From Sphingorhabdus sp. EL138 (GTDB lineage: Bacteria; Pseudomonadota; Alphaproteobacteria; Sphingomonadales; Sphingomonadaceae): 59,437 nt of DNA. Below the pieces are notes generated by a model. That model had not been told where the DNA came from. It saw only the letters and a program-made list of their open reading frames with translations, and made no database searches. The stretch spans positions 1-59,437 of the forward strand of contig NZ_CAMDCK010000017.1 of assembly GCF_945890115.1 (NCBI RefSeq), in the 5' to 3' direction. This document shows positions 31,319-40,676 of this stretch, one piece after another (within the stretch, counting starts at the first letter, position 1; every line of letters starts with the position of its first letter). Both the position numbers and the translations under genes were made by a program.

Positions 31319-31409
31319 ACATTTTTACACACCGCAGAAACTCTAATACCTACGGAATTCCGCCAATCACAGGACCCTATCGGGTACAGCGGAAGGTACA
31401 AAGAGGCTT

Positions 31410-31595
31410 ATGGCCGTGGCGCTAAAATATGTTCACCGAAATACCAAAACAGGTCTCTTAAGCTACCGCCGAGTCTATCCGGCAGACCTCCAGCCGCATA
31501 TCATCAACACCCCGCAACAGCTAAAGCGTTCCCTAAAGGCTACACGGCTGGAAGATGCTGGAGCAGTGGAACGCTATCAAGCCGCTAATCTGGAA
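31410..31595 (+). pseudogene. Tyrosine integrase N-terminal fragment (element remnant)
   Basis: An open frame starting at ATG 31410 (AGAGG about 4 nt upstream) encodes ALKYVHRNTKTGLLSYRRVY, PADLQPHIINTPQQLKRSLK and ATRLEDAGAVERYQAANLE. This is the start of a phage-type tyrosine recombinase, whose RRV-PADL-KRSL-T pattern is the N-terminal SAM-like/Arm region. Similarity stops at about residue 62; the frame then runs on for ten unrelated residues into the antisense of the TauE gene. The catalytic domain (normally another 300 or so residues) is absent. With tRNA-Asn next to it this is a left-over of an integrated element. The start, ribosome site and reading frame are still intact, so loss may be recent. 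Confidence 0.8.
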
Positions 31596-32329
31596 TGCGC
31601 CTGCCAGAGTAGTCGAAGCGCGGCATAACCTACCAGCAATGCCGTGAGCACCCGTAACACACGCGGTGAGAGATAGCGCATGCCGAACAGGCTGCCCAAT
31701 TGCCCGCCAACCAACACAGCGCCGAGCAGCAGACCATATTGCAGCGCAGGCTCCGCAAGCGAATGCGCCCCTGATTTCAGTATTTGGCCTAACAAGCCCG
31801 CCGCCGAATTAATCAATATATAAAGCGACGCGAAGGCGGCAATCCGGCGTGCCTCTGCCCAACGGATCAGGTGTAAGACCGGTGCCATGAATATGCCCCC
31901 GCCAATGCCCGACAGCCCCGCGAGCAAGCCCACCCCACCCGACAGCGCCAGCAATACAGGCTTGGGAACTGCGCGTGGCGTCATCTTGTCCGCTTGGAGA
32001 AATAGGGCGATTGCAGACGCCAATAATGTGCCACCCAATATGGTGAGGAACACGACTTGTTTCAGCGGCACAAGCCCGCCTAAGAAGGCGAGCGGCGCTG
32101 ATACTATCAGCAATGGCAGAACTTGCCGCCAAGACACCAAACCAGCGCGCACAAAGCGAATACTGCCGCCGGTAACGACGATGATATTGCAGACAAGTGC
32201 AATCACCGGGATCAGCCGGTAATCCACCCCCCACAAAGCAAGAAGCGCGGTATAAGTGGACCCGCCACCAAAGCCAACCGACGCATAGACAAATGCGACA
32301 AGAGCAAAGAGGCCGGCTAGCCAGATCAT
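31577..32329 (-). CDS. TauE/SafE (TSUP) family membrane permease
   Basis: A 250-residue polytopic membrane protein with about eight helices and the two family motifs: VASVGFGGGST-like YASVGFGGGSTYTALLALW near the N-terminus and LSGIGGGIFMAPVLHLIRW in the middle. The family exports sulfite, sulfoacetate or related organosulfur anions; the substrate here is unknown. The ATG at 32329 has GGAGGA upstream. It follows secA by 24 nt on the same strand. The last five codons (SRLAA) and the stop are the antisense of the integrase remnant, so the original 3' end seems to have been replaced at about 31596. Confidence 0.9.
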   Translation of the reverse strand: MIWLAGLFALVAFVYASVGFGGGSTYTALLALWGVDYRLIPVIALVCNIIVVTGGSIRFVRAGLVSWRQVLPLLIVSAPLAFLGGLVPLKQVVFLTILGGTLLASAIALFLQADKMTPRAVPKPVLLALSGGVGLLAGLSGIGGGIFMAPVLHLIRWAEARRIAAFASLYILINSAAGLLGQILKSGAHSLAEPALQYGLLLGAVLVGGQLGSLFGMRYLSPRVLRVLTALLVGYAALRLLWQAHSRLAA

Positions 32330-32353
32330 CTTCGTCCTCCCCGCATCACATCA

Positions 32354-35083
32354 TCAATAAGCGCCGTGACAATGTTTGTATTTTTGTCCCGAACCGCACG
32401 GACATGGGTCGTTGCGGCGCAGATCAGGATCGCCTGCATATGGGTCGTTGAAACCCGATGGAGCCGCAACGCGCGGGATAGTCGTTGTCACCAACCCGAG
32501 AGCAGCGCCGCCATTGGCGTCCTTATTATCTGCACCCGAAAGGGGATCGATATGCGTGGTCAGAAAATCGGGCAGTTCGGGCAAGTCTTGGGGTACGAAT
32601 TCTTCTTCGGCGCGGAAATCATTGGTGGCGATGGTTTTGGTCACGCCTTCACGAATGGCCGACAACATACGTTCAAACAGGCCAAATGCTTCTTGCTTAT
32701 ATTCATTGACTGGATTTTTCTGCGCATAAGCGCGCAGATAAATCACCTGACGCAGGGCGTCGAGCGTGGACAAATGCTCTTTCCAATGATGGTCGAGCGT
32801 TTGCAGCAAGATACTTTTTTCGACCTGACGCCAGATGGTTTCATCCAGCGCAGCGCCCTTCGCCTTGAACCTGGCGCTCGTCAATTCGGCAATGCGGGTT
32901 TCGATGAATTCAGGTTCAAGCCCGTCTTCCTGCAACCAACTGTCAATATCGGGCGTAAGGCCAAGCACCTCAGCGCATTTTTGCTTGAGGCCCTCCACAT
33001 TCCACTGCTCAGGATAGGTACCTTCCGGGCAATGGTCACCAACAAGGTTATTGACGGTATCGTTGAGCATATCGTCAATGATGTCGTCTACGGCTTGCGC
33101 ATCCATGATGTCACTGCGTTGTTCATAAATGACCTTGCGCTGATCATTCATAACATTGTCATATTCGACCAACTGTTTCCGGATATCGTAATTGCGCGCC
33201 TCCACCTTTTTCTGCGCGGTTTCGATCGCTTTGGACAGCCATTTGCCGCCAATGGCTTCCCCGTCTTCGAGGCTGGAGTTCATCATTTTGGAGAATAGGG
33301 TTTCGGACCCAAAAATACGCAAAAGATCGTCGTCTAGCGACAAATAGAAACGGGAAAGTCCAGGATCCCCCTGACGCCCCGAACGGCCGCGCAACTGATT
33401 ATCGATACGGCGGCTTTCATGGCGTTCTGTAGCAAGGACAAACAATCCGCCGGCTTCAATGACCTTGGCTTTTTCTTCCGCAATCTCGGCTTGCAAAGCC
33501 GCAATGGCGGCATCGCGCGCCTGCCCTTCGGGCATATCGCGCAATTCGTCATTCAACCGAAATTCAAAGTTGCCGCCCAGCTGAATATCCGTACCGCGAC
33601 CCGCCATGTTGGTGGCGATGGTGACGCTGCCCAAACGCCCGGCCTGCGCTACAATATGTGCCTCGCTTTCATGGAAGCGAGCGTTCAGGACGCTGTGCTG
33701 GACACCTTCTTTTTCCAAAAATTCAGCCAGTAATTCGGATTTTTCAATCGATACTGTTCCAACCAAAACGGGCTGGCCGCGATCATTGGCTTCTTTGATG
33801 GTCTTGGCGATAGCACCGAATTTATCTTGCGTGTTTTTGTAGAACTGGTCGTCCTCGTCCACGCGCTTAACGGGTAAGTTGGTCGGTATTTCGACGACGT
33901 TCAGCTTGTAAATTTCATGAAACTCACCCGCTTCGGTAGCCGCCGTACCCGTCATCCCGGACAATTTGGGATACATGCGGAAATAATTCTGGAAAGTGAT
34001 GGTCGCCAGCGTCTGGTTTTCCGGCTCAATATCCACAGCCTCTTTGGCCTCGATCGCTTGGTGCAGGCCGTTGGACCAGCGACGCCCGTCCATCATGCGA
34101 CCTGTGAATTCATCGATGATGATGACCTTGCCATCCTTGACGATATAATCAATGTCGCGTTTGAACATGACATTAGCTTTAAGGGCTTGGTCGAGATGAT
34201 GCACGACCAGGGTATTCTCATAATCATACAGATTAGAGCCGGTCAGCAAGCCAGCGTCCTCAAGCAGGCGTTCCACTTTCTCAGTGCCATCTTCAGTCAA
34301 GGTGACGTTGCGGCTCTTCTCGTCCTTCTCATAATCACCTTCGTCCAACTGGAGAACTACGGCGTGGACCTGCATATATAATTCAGACTTGTCATCGGTC
34401 GGCCCCGAAATAATCAGCGGCGTCCGGGCTTCATCGACCAAGATAGAATCGACTTCATCGACAATCGCAAAGTTGAAAGGGCGCTGCACCATTTGCGCGC
34501 GTTCATATTTCATATTGTCGCGCAAATAATCGAAGCCAAGTTCATTGTTCGTCGCGTAAGTAATGTCGCAATTATACGCGTCGCGCCGTTCATATTCAGC
34601 GATGCTTGGAACGACGACCCCCGTCGTAAGGCCAAGGAAACCGTAAATCCGGCCCATCCATTCCGCGTCACGGCGGGCCAGATAGTCGTTGACGGTCACA
34701 ACATGGACGCCCTTGCCTTCTAGCGCATTGAGATAGCATGCCAATGTTTCGGTTAAGGTCTTACCCTCACCTGTGCGCATTTCGGCGATTTCACCGCGAT
34801 GCAGCACAATGCCGCCGACCATTTGCACATCGAAATGGCGCATACCCATCACGCGCTTTGATACTTCGCGCACCGTGGCAAAGGCCTCAGGCAGGATATC
34901 GTCGAGTGTCTCGCCAGCCGCCAAACGATCGCGAAATAGCTGTGTTTGACGTTTCAAACGTTCATCGTCCATGGCGGCGATGTCGACTTCAAGCGCGTTG
35001 ATATTTTCAACGATCTTCATAATCGATTTAACGTAACGGTCGTTCGACGACCCGAATAAGGCTTTGGCAAATCCGCCGAGCAT
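32354..35083 (-). CDS. secA: Preprotein translocase ATPase SecA
   Basis: Motor of the Sec export pathway. The 909-residue protein has Walker [21 protein letters not shown], the DEAD-like box [20 protein letters not shown], the preprotein cross-linking region, helicase half [19 protein letters not shown] with [20 protein letters not shown], and a C-terminal SEC-C zinc motif ([19 protein letters not shown]) that binds SecB and lipids. The ATG at 35083 ([16 protein letters not shown]) has GAAGGA 7 nt upstream; the longer frame to 35098 is not needed. Confidence 0.98.
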   Translation of the reverse strand: MLGGFAKALFGSSNDRYVKSIMKIVENINALEVDIAAMDDERLKRQTQLFRDRLAAGETLDDILPEAFATVREVSKRVMGMRHFDVQMVGGIVLHRGEIAEMRTGEGKTLTETLACYLNALEGKGVHVVTVNDYLARRDAEWMGRIYGFLGLTTGVVVPSIAEYERRDAYNCDITYATNNELGFDYLRDNMKYERAQMVQRPFNFAIVDEVDSILVDEARTPLIISGPTDDKSELYMQVHAVVLQLDEGDYEKDEKSRNVTLTEDGTEKVERLLEDAGLLTGSNLYDYENTLVVHHLDQALKANVMFKRDIDYIVKDGKVIIIDEFTGRMMDGRRWSNGLHQAIEAKEAVDIEPENQTLATITFQNYFRMYPKLSGMTGTAATEAGEFHEIYKLNVVEIPTNLPVKRVDEDDQFYKNTQDKFGAIAKTIKEANDRGQPVLVGTVSIEKSELLAEFLEKEGVQHSVLNARFHESEAHIVAQAGRLGSVTIATNMAGRGTDIQLGGNFEFRLNDELRDMPEGQARDAAIAALQAEIAEEKAKVIEAGGLFVLATERHESRRIDNQLRGRSGRQGDPGLSRFYLSLDDDLLRIFGSETLFSKMMNSSLEDGEAIGGKWLSKAIETAQKKVEARNYDIRKQLVEYDNVMNDQRKVIYEQRSDIMDAQAVDDIIDDMLNDTVNNLVGDHCPEGTYPEQWNVEGLKQKCAEVLGLTPDIDSWLQEDGLEPEFIETRIAELTSARFKAKGAALDETIWRQVEKSILLQTLDHHWKEHLSTLDALRQVIYLRAYAQKNPVNEYKQEAFGLFERMLSAIREGVTKTIATNDFRAEEEFVPQDLPELPDFLTTHIDPLSGADNKDANGGAALGLVTTTIPRVAAPSGFNDPYAGDPDLRRNDPCPCGSGQKYKHCHGAY

Positions 35084-35170
35084 GGATAATTCCTTCAAAA
35101 TATTTATGGGACGCGCACGAACGGCGCGCGGTAGGTAGCTATTGGACGCACCCCAAAGGGCGCAGAAAGC

Positions 35171-35443
35171 TTAACCTAAAATGACATCATGCCGGTCAAC
35201 CGGCGTATCTGGCGTTGCGCCAACCGAGGTGGCTTCGCCAATGGCGGGCGCAAGCGACGCCTGCGCCTTATGGGTCTCACGGACCACGGGTTCGCAAGCG
35301 GCAACAGCTTCAAGCGCCGCAGCCGCAACATAAGCCTGCGCAACCGCCATATCCACTGATGCGGACGACGACGAAACCGGACGCGCCGCCTCCGCAGCGG
35401 AAAATCCGCTCATCATCGCCAGTAGATAAATCAATATGCGCAT
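35171..35443 (-). CDS. Small exported protein of unknown function
   Basis: A 90-residue protein with a clear signal peptide (MRILIYLLAMMSGFSAAEA, cleavage probably after Ala-Glu-Ala). A short Ala- and Ser-rich region follows (SVDMAVAQAYVAAAALEAVA) with a single Cys, and a C-terminal stretch PDTPVDRHDVILG. I recognise no family. It lies 87 nt upstream of secA on the same strand and is divergent from argJ. The 176-nt region between it and argJ shows no structure I can name. Codon use and the signal peptide support a real gene, but it could be a fast-evolving or relic ORF. Confidence 0.55.
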   Translation of the reverse strand: MRILIYLLAMMSGFSAAEAARPVSSSSASVDMAVAQAYVAAAALEAVAACEPVVRETHKAQASLAPAIGEATSVGATPDTPVDRHDVILG

Positions 35444-35619
35444 ATAGGGCCCTGTTAGGTGCGCAGAGACCTATAGGGACACAAAGCCTGCGCGTCTATC
35501 CCGAAGCGCCCTGCCTAGCGTGCATTGCCAGTTGCGCCAATTGCGGCCAACAGATAAACGAAATACACCATTTACATGCCCTCCAGAAATTTCTGAAATT
35601 ATTACAAGGTTCCAGTTAC

Positions 35620-36843
35620 TTGTCCAGCACTTCTCCACTCGTCGTTCCTTTTCCAGTCATGCCCGACATCGCGGGGGCGACACCATATGTTGCGCGCGCG
35701 GGGTATAAGGAATGGGACCGGTGTGACCTCAGCTATGTGACATTTGATGCGGGCACCACGGTTGCGGGCGTCACCACGCAAAATCTGTGCTGTTCCGCCG
35801 AGGTTGATCTGTGCCGCGCGCATTTGCCGCATGGCCGTGCGCGCGCGTTGGTGGTGAATGCGGGCAATAGCAACGCCTTCACGGGGCGGCGGGGCAAAGA
35901 TGCAGTGGACGCGATTGTCGGCCAAGTGTCGGCCCATTTGAATTGCGACGTGACGGAGATATTCGTCTCTTCAACGGGCGTCATTGGCGAGCCTTTGCCG
36001 ATTGATAAGGCGCAGGCCGGGCTTCAGGCGGCTTTTGATGCTGCATCCTGCAGCTGGGAAGATCTCACGCATGGTATCGGCACCACCGACACCTTTGCCA
36101 AGGGCGCAACGGCAAGCGCGATGGTCGATGGCCGCAAGGTGCAGATTGTCGGCATTATCAAGGGGTCTGGCATGATCGCGCCCGATATGGCCACGATGTT
36201 GGGTTATATCTTCACCGACGCCGCCGTCGACGCGGCGTTTTTGCAGCAGCTTTTGTCCGCTGCCAATCAAGCAAGCTTTAGCTGCATTACCGTGGACAGC
36301 GATACCTCCACCAGCGACACAGTGCTGGCCTTTGCCACTGGTAAGGCAGGCAATGCGCGGTTGACCTCGTTTGAAGACGTTGGGGCCGACGCCTTTGCAG
36401 CGGCGCTGAATGATGTCTGTCGCCAATTGGCGCATCTCGTGGTGCGTGATGGCGAAGGGGCGCAGAAATTTATTGAAATTCAGGTGACGGGGGCCGTCAA
36501 CAACGACAGCGCACGCCGCGTTGGGTTAGCAATCGCCAATTCGCCCTTGGTCAAAACGGCGATTGCGGGTGAGGATGCCAATTGGGGCCGCGTCGTTATG
36601 GCGGTTGGTAAAGCCGGCGAACCGGCAAACCGCGACACGCTTTCCATCCGCTTTGGCGCGACATTGGTCGCGCGCAACGGCCTTGCGGTTGCAGATTATG
36701 ATGAAGCGCCAGTCGCGCGCCATTTACAGCAAAAAGAAATCGAGATCGGCGTCGATCTAGGCCTTGGATCAGGGCACGCCACAGTGTGGACGTGCGATCT
36801 GACCCACGGTTATATAAGCATCAACGCCGATTATCGCAGTTAA
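35620..36843 (+). CDS. argJ: Bifunctional glutamate N-acetyltransferase / amino-acid acetyltransferase ArgJ
   Basis: Transfers acetyl from N-acetylornithine to glutamate, recycling the acetyl group in arginine synthesis; many members also use acetyl-CoA. It carries the self-cleavage and nucleophile motif IKGSGMIAPDMATMLGYIFT (the Thr of ATML begins the beta chain), plus ALVVNAGNSNAFTGRRG, SSTGVIGEPLPID and GEDANWGRVVMAVGKAGE. I place the start at TTG 35620 (LSSTSPLVVPFPVMPDIAG): AAGG lies 10 nt upstream and the length becomes 407, normal for ArgJ; the frame stays open upstream to 35215 but that part is unrelated. An ATG at 35659 is the alternative. The stop interlocks with that of convergent trxA. 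Confidence 0.94.
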   Translation: MSSTSPLVVPFPVMPDIAGATPYVARAGYKEWDRCDLSYVTFDAGTTVAGVTTQNLCCSAEVDLCRAHLPHGRARALVVNAGNSNAFTGRRGKDAVDAIVGQVSAHLNCDVTEIFVSSTGVIGEPLPIDKAQAGLQAAFDAASCSWEDLTHGIGTTDTFAKGATASAMVDGRKVQIVGIIKGSGMIAPDMATMLGYIFTDAAVDAAFLQQLLSAANQASFSCITVDSDTSTSDTVLAFATGKAGNARLTSFEDVGADAFAAALNDVCRQLAHLVVRDGEGAQKFIEIQVTGAVNNDSARRVGLAIANSPLVKTAIAGEDANWGRVVMAVGKAGEPANRDTLSIRFGATLVARNGLAVADYDEAPVARHLQQKEIEIGVDLGLGSGHATVWTCDLTHGYISINADYRS

Positions 36844-37160
36844 AGCGCGGCTTCGAGCCAGCTTTTCAATTGTGCCTTGGGCGCTGCACCGACCTTAGTG
36901 TCCGCAATTTCGCCGCCCTTGAACAGGATCATCGTCGGAATCCCGCGCACCCCATATTTGGCGGGCGTATCGGGATGGTCGTCAATGTTCAGTTTCACAA
37001 TCTCGACCTGTCCGACCAATTCTTCACTGATTTCCTCAAGGCTTGGGCCAATCATCTTGCATGGGCCGCACCATTCGGCCCAGAAATCGACCAATACGGG
37101 TTTGCCTGATGCCAGCACGGTTGCGGCGAAGTCATTATCGCCAACGGTTTTGGTAGCCAT
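36840..37160 (-). CDS. trxA: Thioredoxin
   Basis: A 106-residue cytoplasmic disulfide reductase with the active site FWAEWCGPCKMIGPSLEEIS, the cis-Pro region YGVRGIPTMILFKGGEIAD and the closing QLKSWLEAAL. The ATG at 37160 (MATKTVGDNDFAAT) has AAGGAG 7 nt upstream; the longer frame to 37211 is not used. It follows addA on the same strand by 81 nt. Its TAA is interlocked with the argJ TAA (TTAA on the duplex), so no terminator separates the two convergent genes. Confidence 0.97.
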   Translation of the reverse strand: MATKTVGDNDFAATVLASGKPVLVDFWAEWCGPCKMIGPSLEEISEELVGQVEIVKLNIDDHPDTPAKYGVRGIPTMILFKGGEIADTKVGAAPKAQLKSWLEAAL

Positions 37161-37241
37161 GTCAATCTCCTTTGTTACACCCCATGTATTCGCCCCGCCA
37201 AGGACTGACAAGGACCATGCGCAATAGTTTTGCTTGAAGCG

Positions 37242-40200
37242 TCAAGAGGCGGGGTAATAGGGTGCCAACATAGCGTCTGAAAGCGTGATGAAATGCGGCG
37301 CGTGGGTGAACAGCAATGATACTTCAATCCGCGAAGCCGGGAAAATCGTCTGCAATGCGGCGCGATAATGCGCCATTTGCCGTAAATGCGGGACCGGAAC
37401 ACCGCGTTCATCTTGCGGCACCTGCCGACCTGTTTTGAAATCAATGGCACGCACCAGACCGGGTTCAACCAACAACCGGTCAATCCGTCCATTGATGACC
37501 ATTTCGCCTACCACGGCAACCAATGGCACCTCCGCGCGTGCGGATAGGCCAAAAAACGGGGCCCATTGCGGGTTGTTCACGATACCGCGAACCTCGGCGA
37601 TAAGGTCAGCTTGGTCAATATCATTATCAGGCGTCTGCGCCGCCAAATATTGCTCCGCCTTTTGCAGCGATACATTGTCCGTAATGCGCTCTAATAAAGC
37701 ATGGATCAGCTTGCCACGGGCCGCCGCTTTGCGCATGGCCGAAGGGGCTGGCGCGTCACCATAATCGTCATCGTCCAAACGCGACGGGACCAAAGGACGC
37801 GGCGGCCGTTGCTCGGCTGGCGCTGGCGCGAAAAGCCAATGCGGTGCGGCAACCAAAGGTTCCGTTAGCGCAGTGGTATTTATGCTGCCCTCTGGGGACG
37901 CCAAGGAAGCACCTTGTCGTCCAACATGACGCATCACCCTGCCCCAGCGCGCGTCATCCTCCCAATCGCACCCAAGCGCCACCATGCCCCGCTGCACAAG
38001 CGCATACCAGCTTTCAACTGGCGGCACGCCTTTGCGGCTAATGCCCAAAGACCCAGCCATAATGAGCCGCTCCTCAGCACGCGTGATCGCGACGTAGAGC
38101 AAACGCTTATGCTCCTGCAACTCGCGGGTCTTTTGCATGTCGATAATGTCTAACAACCGTCCGGATTGTTCGGCCTTGCGGATCGGCAATAATGGCGTGC
38201 GATGCCCCTCGTCCATCAACAGTTCAACAGACTGGTCCGGTTTTTTGGTCGGGTCAGATGTAATATCGGCCAAAATGACCACGGGGGCTTGCAACCCCTT
38301 TGCACCATGGACAGTCATAATCCTGACATCCTTGCTGCTACTGCTGTCGCCCTCGCGTTTGATTTCGGCGTCACCACGGTCAAACCATGCAATGAATTTT
38401 TGCAAGCCCCCGCTGTGTTGCTGTTCAAATTGCAACGCGGAATTTAACATTTCTTCAATGGGTACCAAAACCTCATTGCCCAGCCGCGCGGTGAATTTAC
38501 GCCGCGCAGCAATGGGGCCTGACAATATTTGCTCCAGGAAATGATAGACCGTCGTGAAATCGGCCATGGCAAGCATGTCGCGCAGCGGGGCGATCTGCTG
38601 CGCAAGCTCAGGTCGATCACGAATATGCTGCCAAAGGCTACCCTTGCGGTCGCCGACATAGCCATATTGAAGCAACGTTTCTTGAGACCAGCCAATAATG
38701 GGCGAAACCAGCAAACATGCCAGACTAAAATCATCATTGGGCTGAAGCACAAATTTTATCGCGGCCAGCAAATCCTGCACCACCAAAGGCTGCAACAATC
38801 GAAGCCTGTCGATACCGGCAACGGGCACATTGCGTTCATGCAATTGGGCCACCAGCATCGACGCCATGTCACCACGGCTGCGCAACAGAAACATGATATC
38901 GCCCGGTTCAAGGGGGCGATCCTTGCTGACCAACCACGGTTTTGCGTCAATCAGCGCCTTGACATGGTCCGCCAGCCTTTCGGCCAGCGCGCGTTTTTCG
39001 TCGCTGAACCAATCCTCTTCGTCGTCCGAAACACTGTCATTCTGCCCATTGGGTTTGGCGGATATAGGCTCTAAAAGCTCGACCATGCCGACATGCGGCT
39101 TGTCGCCATAATGCGCGGCGATTTCACCTTTTATACCAAAACTCTCGGGTCCAGCTTCTTCGATAACGGCATTCACGAAATCAAGGATTGGTGGAGTCGA
39201 ACGGAAGCTTTGCGACAAAGTAAGTTGGTTCAGCTCCGATCCAGCGTCACCGATACGCTTGGCGAAATCGGCACCGGCTGCTTCATAGCGTTCGGGGGCG
39301 GTCCCTTGAAAACCGTAAATAGCTTGTTTGAAATCGCCAACGGAGAATAAAGTCCGTATTCTGTCGGGCTTCACACCCATGCCACTGTAAAAATCATCGC
39401 TGAGTGCGCTGATGATATCCCACTGCGCGGCGTTAGTGTCCTGCGCCTCGTCGACCAATATATGATCGATCTGCCTATCCAGCTTAAACCGCACCCAATC
39501 CGCCATTTGACCATGTTGCAGCAACGCCGCCGTGCGCCGGATCAGGTCGTCGAAATCCACCGCGCCAAGCGCGTGCTTCGCCTTGCTATATTGGGCCGCA
39601 AATTCTTTGCCCACCAACAAGGCCCGCGCCAGCCTGTCGGCATATTGCGCGCGCGCCGCCTGACCCACCAACTGGTTAGTCCATTGGAACATCTCCAACG
39701 CTTGTGCTGCATAAGCATCCGACATTGGGGTGAAGTTCCGAGACGAATTCTGCATTTCGCCGTCCTTGGTTGACCAGCAACTATGCAGCTCTGCGAATGA
39801 AGCTGCCCGCTCGGCCGGAGAACAAGACAGCCAGTTCTGAAGCACCGCCGCACGCTTGCCGCCGCGGCTGTCAGCCTTATTCCCGCACCACAAAAGATTG
39901 GCGTCTATAATGGATTGCAGGTCCGCGCGCGGAATATGTGCGTCGGCAAACGCTTCCTCCAAATTGTCTTCCACGGAACCCGAAAAGCTAACGTCCGCCA
40001 AACGCCGCGCCCAAACCACCGCGCCTGCGTCATCAGGGATAGACGCCATCACGTCCGGCGCAGCGGCCGTGCGGTGTAAGAAGCGCAGGGCCGCCTCTTC
40101 ACCCATGTTCAGGCTCAATTCCTGCAAATTGGCAATGATCCTGTCGTCACCGCGCGCTTCGGCATCAAGGACCAAGTTCGCAAGCGCCGCGTCGAGCAAC

Positions 40201-40676
40201 TCCCGCTGCTCGCGGCCTTCAATTGGCTTAAAGCCGGGGACCAATCCCGCCTCTTGCGGAAAGCTGCCGAGCAACGATTGGCAGAAGCTATGGATAGTCA
40301 AAATCTGCAACCCGCCGCCGGGCGCATCCAGAACCTTCGCGAACAATTGCCGGGCTTTCTTGCGGGCGTCAGGACTATAATCTGCACCGATTGCTTTGAG
40401 GTCCTCGCCAAGCGCCGTGCCGTCCATCTGCACCCAAGTCGCCAAAAGCTGATTAATGCGGTCGGCCATTTCGGACGCACCAGCCTTGGTAAAGGTGATG
40501 CACAGCAGATTTTCTGGTTCGACATCATTTTCCAGCAACAGCCGAATGACGCGCGCGGTGAGCACTTGCGTTTTGCCTGTTCCTGCCGATGCGCTCAGCC
40601 AGATATTGTCGCGCGGCATAACGGCGTCGCTTTGCGCCGGTATCAACGGGTGCAGCTTTTTGGGTTCCGCACTCAT
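37242..40676 (-). CDS. addA: Double-strand break repair helicase-nuclease AddA
   Basis: The UvrD-like helicase and nuclease subunit of AddAB, which resects double-strand breaks for RecA loading. The 1144-residue protein has Walker A WLSASAGTGKTQVLTARVIR, motif II DHILVDEAQDTNAAQWDI, RTLFSVGDFKQAIYGFQGTA, motif V/VI IMTVHGAKGLQAPVVILADI and LYVAITRAEERLIMAGS, and a C-terminal PD-(D/E)XK nuclease with VRAIDFKTGRQVP. The ATG at 40676 overlaps the addB stop (ATGA), so the two subunits are coupled. AddAB instead of RecBCD is the rule in alphaproteobacteria. Confidence 0.97.
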   Translation of the reverse strand: MSAEPKKLHPLIPAQSDAVMPRDNIWLSASAGTGKTQVLTARVIRLLLENDVEPENLLCITFTKAGASEMADRINQLLATWVQMDGTALGEDLKAIGADYSPDARKKARQLFAKVLDAPGGGLQILTIHSFCQSLLGSFPQEAGLVPGFKPIEGREQRELLDAALANLVLDAEARGDDRIIANLQELSLNMGEEAALRFLHRTAAAPDVMASIPDDAGAVVWARRLADVSFSGSVEDNLEEAFADAHIPRADLQSIIDANLLWCGNKADSRGGKRAAVLQNWLSCSPAERAASFAELHSCWSTKDGEMQNSSRNFTPMSDAYAAQALEMFQWTNQLVGQAARAQYADRLARALLVGKEFAAQYSKAKHALGAVDFDDLIRRTAALLQHGQMADWVRFKLDRQIDHILVDEAQDTNAAQWDIISALSDDFYSGMGVKPDRIRTLFSVGDFKQAIYGFQGTAPERYEAAGADFAKRIGDAGSELNQLTLSQSFRSTPPILDFVNAVIEEAGPESFGIKGEIAAHYGDKPHVGMVELLEPISAKPNGQNDSVSDDEEDWFSDEKRALAERLADHVKALIDAKPWLVSKDRPLEPGDIMFLLRSRGDMASMLVAQLHERNVPVAGIDRLRLLQPLVVQDLLAAIKFVLQPNDDFSLACLLVSPIIGWSQETLLQYGYVGDRKGSLWQHIRDRPELAQQIAPLRDMLAMADFTTVYHFLEQILSGPIAARRKFTARLGNEVLVPIEEMLNSALQFEQQHSGGLQKFIAWFDRGDAEIKREGDSSSSKDVRIMTVHGAKGLQAPVVILADITSDPTKKPDQSVELLMDEGHRTPLLPIRKAEQSGRLLDIIDMQKTRELQEHKRLLYVAITRAEERLIMAGSLGISRKGVPPVESWYALVQRGMVALGCDWEDDARWGRVMRHVGRQGASLASPEGSINTTALTEPLVAAPHWLFAPAPAEQRPPRPLVPSRLDDDDYGDAPAPSAMRKAAARGKLIHALLERITDNVSLQKAEQYLAAQTPDNDIDQADLIAEVRGIVNNPQWAPFFGLSARAEVPLVAVVGEMVINGRIDRLLVEPGLVRAIDFKTGRQVPQDERGVPVPHLRQMAHYRAALQTIFPASRIEVSLLFTHAPHFITLSDAMLAPYYPAS

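Noticed and set aside
32366-33298. 310-codon open frame antisense to secA
   Set aside because: Fully covered by the conserved C-terminal half of secA; no ribosome site or family pattern.
35215-35619. N-terminal extension of ArgJ
   Set aside because: The open frame runs antisense to the small exported protein and has no ArgJ similarity; TTG 35620 gives the normal length.
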